Source: Sulfuricurvum sp. | Lineage (GTDB): Bacteria; Campylobacterota; Campylobacteria; Campylobacterales; Sulfurimonadaceae | Assembly: GCA_030692765.1 (NCBI GenBank) | Contig: JAUYUB010000008.1 | Coordinates: 1-64,000, forward strand | DNA: 64,000 nucleotides | Reading direction: 5' to 3' | Part shown: piece after piece, positions 27,218 to 35,962 of the stretch | How positions within the stretch are numbered: position 1 is the stretch's first letter | How the letters are laid out: each line of letters begins with the position of its first letter | Notes under the pieces: model-generated | Seen by the model: only the letters and a program-made list of their open reading frames with translations | Told to the model about the DNA's origin: nothing | The model's database searches: none | Made by a program: the position numbers and the translations under genes

Positions 27218-27931
27218 ATGACGAAACGAGTAACGCAAGGTCCGGCAGGTTATATGCCACAGTCGGCACCGTCCATGGGAGTCGAGCTTGCACCGAAAGG
27301 TCAAGGTTTGCTTTATGGAAATGTTGTAACTGAAGAAGAAGCGATGAGAGATGCTGCAATAGCATTACTTACAATGGCTAATCCAACAATCTTCCCTGGT
27401 CCACAAATCCTTTGGGATTGGAAAGATGATGTTGCAGAAAAAGCTGCTGCTCTATTAGAACTTGCATCTGAGATTCCAAACTGTAAAATCATTCCGATGC
27501 CTGATTATCGTCCTAAATATCCAAAAATTGATGTTAAGGCTGAGATCAACCCTAACCATCCAAACCTTACAATCTTAGATAACAAAATCAAAGCTTGTAT
27601 TTTTATCGGTGTACACTGTCACTACGCAAATCTTACTCTTAGAATGATCCGTGCTGGTACTGATTGTTATACAATCGCACTATGTGCTTATATGGGACAC
27701 GAAGAAGCTATGGCTTCTATCAATGACCTACATGCTAGCGATCTTAGAAAATTCAAAGAGATCATTATTGAAGAAAGAAAGAAATTAGGAATTGAGTGGA
27801 CTACTACTGAACCACCTAGAAACCCATCTTTACCAAAAGAAGACAACAGTACGTTGTCACCAGTTGATTACGGTGAGTACAGAAGTCTCATCATGACTAA
27901 AAAAGGTGAGCACGTTACTGACGTTGAGTAA
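27218..27931 (+). CDS. Epsilon-type subunit of five-subunit 2-oxoacid:ferredoxin oxidoreductase (cluster 2)
   Basis: The 237-residue protein is the paralogue of 15349-15918, sharing 'TIFPGPQI', 'PDYRPKYPKI', 'EINPNHPNLTI' and 'IFIGVHCHYANL'. It adds a C-terminal tail of about 40 residues rich in Pro and charged residues that the other copy lacks. AAGGAGTC precedes the ATG. It is the first gene of the second cluster, in the order E, alpha, beta, gamma, delta. The biochemical role of this subunit is not settled even in Hydrogenobacter. Confidence 0.8.
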   Translation: MTKRVTQGPAGYMPQSAPSMGVELAPKGQGLLYGNVVTEEEAMRDAAIALLTMANPTIFPGPQILWDWKDDVAEKAAALLELASEIPNCKIIPMPDYRPKYPKIDVKAEINPNHPNLTILDNKIKACIFIGVHCHYANLTLRMIRAGTDCYTIALCAYMGHEEAMASINDLHASDLRKFKEIIIEERKKLGIEWTTTEPPRNPSLPKEDNSTLSPVDYGEYRSLIMTKKGEHVTDVE

Positions 27932-28014
27932 TTTTAACGTTAGAGTTAATGATAGACTAGAATTTGTAAAGACACTAGCAGACATAAGCTGCAGTTGAAT
28001 AAAGGAGATAGTAA

Positions 28015-29196
28015 ATGAGTTACGAAAGACCAAAATTAGTAAAAACATTTGTAGATATTAACTACATGTTAAAAGAGGCTCCACGTAAGCAGCACTTTAT
28101 TACAGGTGCTCAAGCGATGGCAGAAGCTGTTAAGAGAGCAAACGTTGATATGGCGATTGCTTATCCAATTACGCCACAATCAGAAGTTATGCACCTTGTT
28201 GCTGATGCTTTTCACCAAGGGCACGTTAAAGAGTATTATAGAGCTGAAGAAGAGCTTGGTACAATGTCAGCAATCGCTGGTGCTTCAAGAGCGGGTGTCC
28301 GTTTGTTTACAGCAACATCAGGACCAGGACTTCTTAGAGGTCTAGAAGCAATCGTATCTTGGTCAGGGCACCGTGTTCCAGCGGTACTTGGTATCTTGAC
28401 TCGTGTTGTTAATGCACCGTTGTCAATTCAACCGGATAATATCGAAATGGCATACATGATGCATTGTGGTGCTGTTATGTTGCATGCTGAAAATCAGCAA
28501 GATACTTTTGATATGACATTGGCTGCATTTGCTATTGCAGAAAAAGTTGATGTTTATATCCCAGTAGCTGTTGCAACAGAAGGTTTCTTCGTAACACACG
28601 CTAAAGGTTATGTTAACATGACTTCAGATGAGTTAGCATTAACTCCATTTGATGCAATCGCTGCACCGGTTCCTGCTATGGATAATGAAACTCCACCAGC
28701 AAGAATTCAAAGAGATGCGCCGGTACAAAAGTCAAACTTCATGTCTTACTTGATTCATGCTGTATGGCAACAAGAAATCTGGGATTGTAATAAGCGTGCT
28801 ATGAAGTATGTTTATGAGTATCTTGGTGGACCGATCGAAGTTCAAAACCCTGAAGCTGATGTATTCGTTGTTGCTTCTGGTTGTGCTGCTGCACAAGCTC
28901 GTGAAGCTCATAGAACATCACGAGAGTTGGGCTTGAGTGTTGGTTTGATCAAAGTTAGAGCAATTAGACCATTCCCGGTTGACGAAATTAGAGCAACCGT
29001 TAAGAATGCTAAGGCACTTATCGTACCTGAGCATAACATTATTGGTTGGTTGGCTCAAGAAGTTAAAGCAGCTATCCCTAATGGCGGTATCGTTGTAGGT
29101 GGTCCAAGAGTATACGGTGGTATGACACTTCCTGTTGAGTTGATCATGAAAGAAATCCATACTGCTCTAGGTTTAGAGTTCAATCTAAAATTATAA
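28015..29196 (+). CDS. 2-oxoacid:ferredoxin oxidoreductase alpha subunit (cluster 2)
   Basis: The 393-residue protein has 'AYPITPQSEVMHL' near residue 54, 'AEEELGTMSAIAGASRAG' and 'TATSGPG', the pyrimidine-domain features of the family, and a C-terminal transketolase-like domain. The acid pair 'AEEELG' replaces 'GENEFG' of cluster 1, near the active site; this could reflect a different 2-oxoacid. AAGGAGA precedes the ATG. It is separated from E by 83 bp, the largest gap in the operon. Confidence 0.93.
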   Translation: MSYERPKLVKTFVDINYMLKEAPRKQHFITGAQAMAEAVKRANVDMAIAYPITPQSEVMHLVADAFHQGHVKEYYRAEEELGTMSAIAGASRAGVRLFTATSGPGLLRGLEAIVSWSGHRVPAVLGILTRVVNAPLSIQPDNIEMAYMMHCGAVMLHAENQQDTFDMTLAAFAIAEKVDVYIPVAVATEGFFVTHAKGYVNMTSDELALTPFDAIAAPVPAMDNETPPARIQRDAPVQKSNFMSYLIHAVWQQEIWDCNKRAMKYVYEYLGGPIEVQNPEADVFVVASGCAAAQAREAHRTSRELGLSVGLIKVRAIRPFPVDEIRATVKNAKALIVPEHNIIGWLAQEVKAAIPNGGIVVGGPRVYGGMTLPVELIMKEIHTALGLEFNLKL

Positions 29197-29209
29197 TAAA
29201 GGGGATAAA

Positions 29210-30118
29210 ATGAGTTTAAAATATGTAACTCCGGTAGCAATGTTTAAAAAATATTTACCAAAAGATTATGTGGAATTAGTTGACTTTGGTCCATTCGGAA
29301 AGACTCAAGATGAGGCTGGCCCAGGAAACATGGGACAGTTCAAAGAGTTGATGGAAGAGCATCCAATGTGTTCTGGTTGTTGGATGGCATATTACATCAG
29401 ATTGATTTTTGCTTCACTTCCATGCCCTGAAGAGACTGTAACATTGGGTACAGCTGGATGTGGTCGTTTGGCTATTTCTCAAGCGGCTGTTCCATTTATC
29501 TATGGTAACTACGGTGACCAAAATGCTATGGCATCTGGTTTGTCTCGTGCATTCCGTTTGCGTTTCCCTGATAAACAAAAAGACGTTATCACAATCGCTG
29601 GTGATGGCGGAACTATGGATATCGGTTTCTCTATGACTATGCACTCATGGATCCGTGGTGAAAGATTCACAACGATCATGCTTGACAACGAAGTTTATGG
29701 AAATACTGGTGGTCAAGAGTCAGGTATGTCTCCTAAGGGTGCTGTATTGAAAATGGCTCCAGGTGGTAAACAGTTTAACAAAATGCCTGCAACTGACTTA
29801 GCAAAAGCTGCTGGTTGTGTGTATATCGTTAGAATGTCACCTACAAACATCAAAAAAGCTGCAAAAATTATCCGTAGAGCAATCTTTGTTGCTAGAGAAG
29901 TTGGACCAACGTTTATTCATGCTTACACTTCATGTAACATTGAGTATTCAATTCCTACTGAAGAAGTATTTGCAGATGCAAAATTGAGAGAGAAAGATCG
30001 CTTCCAATTTGAAGAGTATATGACTGATGCAGCAAAAGAAGTTATCGATCGTATCGAAGCTGAAGAAAAAGCAGCACACAGAGCTAAAAAAGGTATCGTA
30101 GAAGAGGAGGTTAACTAA
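29210..30118 (+). CDS. 2-oxoacid:ferredoxin oxidoreductase beta (TPP-binding) subunit (cluster 2)
   Basis: The 302-residue catalytic subunit has the TPP motif 'GDGGTMDIG' followed by 'LDNEVYGNTGGQ', and cysteines in 'CSGC', 'TAGC' and 'TSC' for a [4Fe-4S] cluster. Compared with cluster 1 the 'CAGCPEAAALR' segment reads 'CSGCWMAYYIR', so the two enzymes are clearly different. One cluster is probably pyruvate synthase and the other 2-oxoglutarate synthase; I cannot say which from sequence alone. Confidence 0.92.
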   Translation: MSLKYVTPVAMFKKYLPKDYVELVDFGPFGKTQDEAGPGNMGQFKELMEEHPMCSGCWMAYYIRLIFASLPCPEETVTLGTAGCGRLAISQAAVPFIYGNYGDQNAMASGLSRAFRLRFPDKQKDVITIAGDGGTMDIGFSMTMHSWIRGERFTTIMLDNEVYGNTGGQESGMSPKGAVLKMAPGGKQFNKMPATDLAKAAGCVYIVRMSPTNIKKAAKIIRRAIFVAREVGPTFIHAYTSCNIEYSIPTEEVFADAKLREKDRFQFEEYMTDAAKEVIDRIEAEEKAAHRAKKGIVEEEVN

Positions 30119-30825
30119 TGGAAGCTAGAAAAAGATATAACATTCGTATTTCTGGGCTAGGTGGGCAAGGTGTTGTTACCACCGCTCACATTCTTGGTTC
30201 GACTATGGATAATGCTGGTAAATATGCATCATTGGTACCGTTTTTCGGTTCTGAAAAGCGTATGGCACCGGTTGAAGCTTATGTAAGAGCTTCATCTGAG
30301 CCAATTTATGAAGTAGGGGAAGTTGTTTACCCTGATATTATCATGATCTATCACTCACAAGTTATTACTCATGGTAAATCATATACGATGCCATTTTATA
30401 CTGGTCTTAAACCAGACAGTCTTATCATCATCAATACAGACAGAAATGTACTTGAAGAAGATGATATTCAAGTTCTTAAAGACCTCAATGCTAAAGTTGT
30501 TCAATTCGATGCTACTGATTTGGCTGTTAAAGTTGCTGGTACTGAACTTGCGACAAACATGGCGATGATGGGTATGCTTCTTGGTCTTACTGAACTTGTA
30601 ACAACTGAAAATATTGAAAAAGCGGTTAAGGAAAGATTCTTGGGAACTTCATTCATTTCTTCTGGTGGTACAGCTGCACTTGACTCTGCTATCGAGAAGA
30701 AATTTAAGAAAAAAGAAGAATTACTTCAAAAGAATATGGATGTTATCAACAAAACTTTTGAGATGGCAAATTCTGTAGATCTTAGCGGCAGTGAATTAAT
30801 CGTTCAACTTGCACCAAATCTATAA
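30118..30825 (+). CDS. 2-oxoacid:ferredoxin oxidoreductase gamma subunit (cluster 2)
   Basis: The 235-residue gamma subunit has 'ISGLGGQGVVTTAHI' and 'VPFFGSEKRMAPVEAYVRA'. The ATG overlaps the beta stop (TAATG), exactly as in cluster 1, showing that the beta-gamma junction has been kept since the clusters duplicated. The C-terminal helical region ('AIEKKFKKKEELLQKN') is also shared. Confidence 0.93.
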   Translation: MEARKRYNIRISGLGGQGVVTTAHILGSTMDNAGKYASLVPFFGSEKRMAPVEAYVRASSEPIYEVGEVVYPDIIMIYHSQVITHGKSYTMPFYTGLKPDSLIIINTDRNVLEEDDIQVLKDLNAKVVQFDATDLAVKVAGTELATNMAMMGMLLGLTELVTTENIEKAVKERFLGTSFISSGGTAALDSAIEKKFKKKEELLQKNMDVINKTFEMANSVDLSGSELIVQLAPNL

Positions 30826-30840
30826 AGATAAAGGAATAAT

Positions 30841-31065
30841 ATGTATTATGTAGCAAAAGTAAATGCAGATATGTGTGCTGAGTACAAGTGTAATACTTGT
30901 ACTCTATATTGTCCAGAAGCTAACACGCTTATGTTCGATAAAGTTGGAAATACCTCATGGGTAGATGAAGACAGATGTAAAGGTTGTGCACTTTGTGTAT
31001 ACGTTTGTACTGACATGCTAAGCCGTAATTGTATTACGATGGAAATGGTTCACGGTAAAGAATAA
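30841..31065 (+). CDS. Ferredoxin-like delta subunit of 2-oxoacid:ferredoxin oxidoreductase (cluster 2)
   Basis: The 74-residue two-[4Fe-4S] protein is identical in all residues to the cluster 1 delta subunit, whereas alpha, beta, gamma and E differ widely. The first 61 codons carry 22 synonymous differences, while the last 16 codons and 7 nt past the stop are identical (a 49-nt run). An AAAGGAATA motif precedes the ATG. It is the last gene here but the first in cluster 1. Confidence 0.93.
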   Translation: MYYVAKVNADMCAEYKCNTCTLYCPEANTLMFDKVGNTSWVDEDRCKGCALCVYVCTDMLSRNCITMEMVHGKE

Positions 31066-31074
31066 GTCTATATC

Positions 31075-31098
31075 AGTTACCCACTCGGGTAACTTTTT
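31075..31098 (+). terminator. Rho-independent terminator of oxidoreductase cluster 2
   Basis: AGTTACCC and GGGTAACT form a perfect 8-bp stem around an ACTC loop, followed by TTTT, starting 9 nt after the delta stop codon. Confidence 0.8.
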
Positions 31099-31140
31099 GG
31101 ATGGCCACTTCTGCCACCCAATAATTTAATCAATCTATTT

Positions 31141-31614
31141 TTATACTGAGTATTTTGGATTTTTTCCTACTGCTGATCTAACATCTTCATTCTCATCTTT
31201 ACTCAATTTATCCAATGTCTCAGTAGGTGTATTTGGATTCACTGCAACGGATGCTCGAATATTAGGATCTTCATCTGTACTAAATTTGTTTAATAGCCCA
31301 GCCGGTGTATTGGGGTTTCCACCAATCCAGTAGGCCATGGATTCATCGTTGCTCAATCTAAGCAAACCCTCCAGAGAGGTATTTAGATGTTCCGCAACAA
31401 ATTCTCTAACATACATACTCTCATCTTTACTTAGCTTATCCAATATTTCAGAGGATGTATTTATATTGGCAGCAACTCTCATACGAACGAATTGGCTTTC
31501 ATCACCACTGAGTTTATCTAAAGTTTCAAGAGATGTATTTGGATTTTGTGCAAGCATGGATCGAACATTTTCATCATTACTTGCAGCTAACGCTAGTTCT
31601 TCTGTATTTGTCAT
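31141..31614 (-). CDS. Leucine-rich repeat variant (LRV) protein
   Basis: The 157-residue protein is built of nearly six copies of a 24-residue unit with consensus 'DES..VR..VA.NPNTS.E.LDKLSK'. This is the LRV pattern of alternating helices forming a right-handed solenoid, known from a nif-linked Azotobacter protein. The N-terminal iron-sulfur cysteines of that protein are absent here; there are no cysteines at all. Such solenoids usually bind proteins. It is a single gene, convergent with cluster 2. Confidence 0.8.
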   Translation of the reverse strand: MTNTEELALAASNDENVRSMLAQNPNTSLETLDKLSGDESQFVRMRVAANINTSSEILDKLSKDESMYVREFVAEHLNTSLEGLLRLSNDESMAYWIGGNPNTPAGLLNKFSTDEDPNIRASVAVNPNTPTETLDKLSKDENEDVRSAVGKNPKYSV

Positions 31615-31858
31615 TCTTATTACCTTTATATTTACAATATATGTTTTTAATGGTGTGAATTGTAGCTTTTAATCTCTTAATATTGATGCATCGGTACTGC
31701 AGTAAGAGTCAAACTTATCTTTACATTAGTTTTCAATGAGACTACTATCAACTACAGTACTTATATGCGTTAAAAGTTATATAAAATTCGTTGTCTAATT
31801 CATTATGGACAAAAATTAAATGTTAAAATACGTAAAAATATTATGAGGTATCGATAAT

Positions 31859-32476
31859 ATGGCTGATGAGAACCAAAAACTTTATATAGAAATGCAAATG
31901 GATGAACTCAAAGAATCCCTTGAATCAGAAGAAGATGCTCTTCAAGCAATTAATGAAGCAAGAATTGCACAACTAAAAGCTACAGCAGCAAAAAACAATA
32001 GAGAAAAAAACGCTGAACTTGCAAAGCTTTATGAAAATGCAGCAGAATACGAGAAAGAATTGGAAGGTTTTGAAAAAGAATTAGAGATAATTAATGCCAA
32101 TAAACTGAAAGATATTTCTAATGTATTAGCTCAAATGCTTCCTGATGATGAGAGAAATTACCCACAAGAGTTAAAAGCTGTCGTAGTAGCGGGTTGGACA
32201 GAATTTGTTGAAATGGATAAAGCACATCCCGTTGAACAATTAGAGATTATAAAAGAAACAGATTTTGAAGATATTGCAGAAAAATTAAGTGCTACTTATC
32301 CTGATTATGAGGGTGATTTTGAAACTAATGTAAAAAATATTTTATTGAAAAGATGGGATAACCTGATTGCTATTAAAAAAGAACACATCGAAGAAGAGAT
32401 TGAAGAGATTTACATCGCAGGACTAAAACCAAGTTTTGTGAAAAGAATTTATAAAGAATTCCACGGTATAACTTAA
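31859..32476 (+). CDS. Coiled-coil protein of unknown function
   Basis: The 205-residue product is highly charged. Residues about 8-85 are predicted by eye to form a long coiled coil (heptads with Leu/Ile and many Glu/Lys), followed by a helical domain with 'LPDDERNYPQELKAVV' and a C-terminal 'GLKPSFVKRIYKEFHGI'. I recognise no family. Few cysteines and no membrane segment are present, so it is cytoplasmic. Confidence 0.6.
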   Translation: MADENQKLYIEMQMDELKESLESEEDALQAINEARIAQLKATAAKNNREKNAELAKLYENAAEYEKELEGFEKELEIINANKLKDISNVLAQMLPDDERNYPQELKAVVVAGWTEFVEMDKAHPVEQLEIIKETDFEDIAEKLSATYPDYEGDFETNVKNILLKRWDNLIAIKKEHIEEEIEEIYIAGLKPSFVKRIYKEFHGIT

Positions 32477-32523
32477 TTGAACTTCTGGTTTATAGGGCTA
32501 TGTATAACCCTATAAACAGCTTT

Positions 32524-32829
32524 TTAGTCTGAACCATGTTCAAGTGAATCTATTTGTTCAATAAATCGTTCCAAGGTAAAGGTAATGAAATTTGCTAAAT
32601 CTTCAGCATCTTTTTGAAGATAGTTTTGTCTTAAAGGCATACGCTGCATCCATGGATGACCATCATCTTTCGCATAGGTGAACTGGATATAGGGACCCTC
32701 AAGCTCAATAGTTCCTTCCTTGATCGTTACTAAAACGCCAGGTATAAAATACTCAACGCTAACATCTGGATTGACTTCGGTATTGTCAATCAATTCTATG
32801 ACTGCTTGTAATTTTTCTTTTTCTAACAT
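32524..32829 (-). CDS. Small protein, single-unit paralogue of 25801-26223
   Basis: The 101-residue product begins 'MLEKEKLQAVIELIDNTEV', then 'NPDVSVEYFIPGV', 'YIQFTYAKD' and ends 'RFIEQIDSLEHGSD', matching the third repeat and C-terminal domain of 25801-26223. The ATG at 32829 follows AAGGAAAACGTT; an upstream in-frame ATG at 32901 adds an unlikely tail. The function is unknown. The pair sits on either side of oxidoreductase cluster 2. Confidence 0.65.
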   Translation of the reverse strand: MLEKEKLQAVIELIDNTEVNPDVSVEYFIPGVLVTIKEGTIELEGPYIQFTYAKDDGHPWMQRMPLRQNYLQKDAEDLANFITFTLERFIEQIDSLEHGSD

Positions 32830-33031
32830 AACGTTTTCCTTATAAATCGAGATATGACAATAGTATATCTTAATATATAAAATGCAGTTAAAACTGATCA
32901 AATAAAACCAAAAACAAATAATAAAACTATAACTTTAAGTATCATATTTAGTTGATCTAATATTAATTATTTAAAAACTTAGTTTTAGTCAATAATGCTA
33001 AAATACGCACATTGAAATTAAAAGGATTATT

Positions 33032-34288
33032 ATGAAAGTTACTGTAGAAAAAATAGATGATATAAACTTTATTATGAGTGGTTCAGTTGAGAACAGTGTA
33101 ATCGAAAGCAAAGTGGCACAATTTAGAGAGCAAGCTGCTAAAGAACCAAAAGATGATGAGTCTAAGGATGAAAAAATTGAGCAAGCTGCGGCGGCACAAG
33201 TATTTAAAGAATTTATCGATGCTGGATTAAAAGAAGCAAAAATCGAAGTAGAAAGTGTTCTCGGTCAGCCTGGACTAAAAAAGTACGAGCAACGAGATAA
33301 TAGCATCTATTTTGAAGTAGAGGTAGCGATCTCTCCGGAGATTAATGTAGATATCGATTATTCAGACATCATACCTACATACACACGACCAAAAGCGACA
33401 GCCGATGCAGTAGAAGCGAAACTTGCAGCATTTGCTCAGCAGCACGCCCCATTTACAAAGATTGAAACACCAAGAGCTATTGAAAATGGTGATGTCGCTG
33501 TTATCGATTTTACAGGTTTTATCGATGGTAAGACTTTTGAGGGGGGAAGTGCAGAAAAATTCAATCTTAAGGTCGGTTCTAACACATTTATTCCCGGTTT
33601 TGAAGAGCAGCTTATCGGTATGGAGTACAACGAAACAAAAGATGTTCATGTAAAGTTTCCTGATGATTATTCATCTGAAGATTTAGCAGGCAAGGAAACG
33701 AAGTTCGTAGTTAAACTTCACGAAATTCAAGAACAAAAAGCTGAAAAATTGGATGATGCCTTCGCGAAAAAAGTTTATGGAGATCAGACTGCAACACTTC
33801 AGAAGCTTAAAGATCAACTTTCAGAGCAGGTAACAGCTGAGGAATTGTCACAAATCTACATGAGAGAGCTTAAGCCAAAAATCGTAGAAGGGCTACTGTC
33901 TAAGTTTGACTTTACTTTGCCAAATAACATAGTCGAGCAAGAGATCGATGCAAAAGTTCGTGAAAAAACACGTTCGTTTAGTGAAGATCAGCATAAGTCA
34001 TATATGGAAGATAAGGGTAAATTCAAAGAACTAAGAGAGTCGGTTCGCCAAGAAGCAAGAGCAAGTATTAAAAAGTCCCTTATCGTTGAAGCATTAGCAA
34101 AAAAAGAAAATATTGTTGTGCATGATCAAGAAGTGATCGGTGCACTTGGCTATCAGGCTACGATGACCGGTCAAGACCCGCAACGATTGGTGCAATACTA
34201 CCAAGACAATAACCTAATGGTATCCGCAAAAATGGGATTGATGGAAGACAAGCTTTTTGGGGTGATGTTAGGATTCCATAAAGCATAA
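33032..34288 (+). CDS. Trigger factor-like chaperone / FKBP-type prolyl isomerase lacking the ribosome-docking signature
   Basis: The 418-residue protein has the three-part trigger factor layout: N-terminal domain (about 1-110), FKBP-type isomerase domain (about 145-240, 'GDVAVIDFTGFIDGKTFEGG', 'FIPGFEEQL') and a helical C-terminal chaperone domain. The ribosome-binding loop 'GFRxGKxP' that defines the family is missing: where it should lie the protein reads 'REQAAKEPKDDESKDEKIE'. The gene is not beside clpP or def, the usual place in this phylum. It may therefore be a second, ribosome-independent paralogue. AAAAGGATT precedes the ATG. Confidence 0.8.
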   Translation: MKVTVEKIDDINFIMSGSVENSVIESKVAQFREQAAKEPKDDESKDEKIEQAAAAQVFKEFIDAGLKEAKIEVESVLGQPGLKKYEQRDNSIYFEVEVAISPEINVDIDYSDIIPTYTRPKATADAVEAKLAAFAQQHAPFTKIETPRAIENGDVAVIDFTGFIDGKTFEGGSAEKFNLKVGSNTFIPGFEEQLIGMEYNETKDVHVKFPDDYSSEDLAGKETKFVVKLHEIQEQKAEKLDDAFAKKVYGDQTATLQKLKDQLSEQVTAEELSQIYMRELKPKIVEGLLSKFDFTLPNNIVEQEIDAKVREKTRSFSEDQHKSYMEDKGKFKELRESVRQEARASIKKSLIVEALAKKENIVVHDQEVIGALGYQATMTGQDPQRLVQYYQDNNLMVSAKMGLMEDKLFGVMLGFHKA

Positions 34289-34948
34289 ATGATGGATGAT
34301 AGCTACCTTGAAAAGATTTGGGATTGGGCAGATAAAAACAATGTCTCTGATCTGGAATGGATAGAGCATGACTCTTATTTAAAGGGCGGTTATCTAAGAG
34401 GATTGCCAAGAGATAAAGAGAAGATGCTTGGTTTGACTGAACTTAATCTTCTTGGTTCTCAACTCACTGAACTACCTCCAGAGATAGGCAATCTGGTTCA
34501 TTTAAAAAAGCTTTATCTGTTAGGAAATAAACTCACCCATCTGCCCTCCCAGATAGGAAAGCTGGTGAATTTAGAAGAACTCTATGCGGCAGGGAATCAG
34601 TTAAGTGCTTTGCCAAGAGAAATTGGGATGCTTAGTAATTTAAAGCTTCTGCTTCTTCAAGAAAACAAAATCACAACACTTCCCAAAGAAATAGGAGAGC
34701 TGCTAAGTTTAACGACTCTGGAGCTTGGAGGAAACCAGCTGACAGCTCTACCGGCAGAAATTGGAAAACTTAAAAATTTAACGAAATTGACCCTTTGGAA
34801 AAATAAGCTTAACTCTTTGCCAAAAGAGATAGAGAATCTTACAGGCTTATTGGAATTCGATTGCATTTACAATAAATTAGAGTTAACCCGTGAACATGTT
34901 CAATGGCTGGAAAATTTATTGGCTCACGATTGTGATGTTTGTATCTAA
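34289..34948 (+). CDS. Leucine-rich repeat protein
   Basis: The 219-residue product has about six 23-residue LRRs of the bacterial/plant-like type ('LPxEIGxLxxLxxLxLxxNxL') between residues 45 and 195, with short N- and C-terminal caps ending 'AHDCDVCI'. No signal peptide or membrane anchor is seen, so it is probably a cytoplasmic protein-binding scaffold. The ATG follows the trigger factor-like stop directly with no gap, which implies translational coupling and suggests the two proteins work together. Confidence 0.85.
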   Translation: MMDDSYLEKIWDWADKNNVSDLEWIEHDSYLKGGYLRGLPRDKEKMLGLTELNLLGSQLTELPPEIGNLVHLKKLYLLGNKLTHLPSQIGKLVNLEELYAAGNQLSALPREIGMLSNLKLLLLQENKITTLPKEIGELLSLTTLELGGNQLTALPAEIGKLKNLTKLTLWKNKLNSLPKEIENLTGLLEFDCIYNKLELTREHVQWLENLLAHDCDVCI

Positions 34949-35042
34949 TTAGTCGCTCAGTAGATTTTCTTGCTATCTGTCAGTAAGTATAAATTTTTTA
35001 CCGCTATAATATTTTTTTCAAACCTTATTTTATGGAGACAAA

Positions 35043-35444
35043 ATGCTAATTAACCCACAAGAGATACAGCAAGTAGCAAATGAAGTAATGAATATGTTAC
35101 ATGAAGAAGAGATAGAGATTTTTAATGAGTTTTATGATGCAGTTGTGGCTAAAGATATAGAAAAAATTGATGAGCTTTTTAAAGTTGTTTTATTTGATGT
35201 CGAGGATCACTTCAAAACTGAAGAAGATATGATGGAACAAAACAAATATGGCTATTTTCAAGTCCACAAAAGTGATCATGATACCATGCGCGAAAAGCTC
35301 AATAAGTTTCATAAACGCTGGGAAATATTGAAAGGCCCTACAGAGCTGCAAGGTTTTTTAGAGAAGGATTTCAAGAGTTGGCTGAAGTTACATATCTCAA
35401 AATGGGATACTGAAATGGCTTTGCATCTCAGTGGTGGCAATTAA
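35043..35444 (+). CDS. Hemerythrin-like di-iron protein (1)
   Basis: The 133-residue all-helical protein carries the hemerythrin ligand pattern 'HFKTEEDMM', 'QVHKSDHD' and 'LKLHISKWDTEM'. The first helix has 'MLHEEEIEIF', with His in a position compatible with the remaining iron ligand. Bacteriohemerythrins bind oxygen at a di-iron centre and buffer or sense it in microaerobic cells. A GGAGAC site precedes the ATG. A second hemerythrin is encoded at 36350-36754. Confidence 0.85.
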   Translation: MLINPQEIQQVANEVMNMLHEEEIEIFNEFYDAVVAKDIEKIDELFKVVLFDVEDHFKTEEDMMEQNKYGYFQVHKSDHDTMREKLNKFHKRWEILKGPTELQGFLEKDFKSWLKLHISKWDTEMALHLSGGN

Positions 35445-35449
35445 TCTTT

Positions 35450-35833
35450 TTATTCCTCTTCTTGCGCGTATGGATCAAAGTTCGCAATTTGTTCCAGCGC
35501 AAGATCAAAATCCTCAGGACTCAATTCAAAAGCATGAATCCCCAAATTAGCTATCAAGTACAGTTTATCCGTATCTTTTGATGAAACCAATGCAAATATG
35601 GATTGGTTGGGCTTCTTCTCTTTTATCTCTTTTAGGAATATCACTCCCTCCATTACCTCTACGCTGATATCACTGATGATAATATCGTATTGATTGTTAT
35701 CAATGTACTTTATCGCTTCTTCTTTTGTGGCGGCTTTGTCTACTTTATTGAACACTTGGTCAAAGACCGGCGTGCTTGAATCCATCATTGAGTTATCTTC
35801 TGCTATAAAAAGTATATTCCATTTTCTAGACAT
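35450..35833 (-). CDS. Single-domain response-regulator-like receiver protein
   Basis: The 127-residue protein follows the CheY fold: 'ILFIAEDN' with acidic residues, 'DIIISDISVEVMEG' with the likely phospho-acceptor Asp, and a later 'ALVSSKD' in place of the Thr/Lys strand motif. A DNA-binding domain is absent. AAAGGAAAAGA precedes the ATG at 35833. It is convergent with hemerythrin 1, five nt apart. A link to oxygen-related signalling is possible but not shown. Confidence 0.75.
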   Translation of the reverse strand: MSRKWNILFIAEDNSMMDSSTPVFDQVFNKVDKAATKEEAIKYIDNNQYDIIISDISVEVMEGVIFLKEIKEKKPNQSIFALVSSKDTDKLYLIANLGIHAFELSPEDFDLALEQIANFDPYAQEEE

Positions 35834-35962
35834 TCTTTTCCTTTGATTCAATCCATACAATTTTATGAATCGTGAGTTTATCAGCTTTATGCTTAGCGTT
35901 CTTTTTTTGGCTTAGACTCAACAAGAGTAGAGTATTCTTCCAAAACATAATAAGGAGATCAT

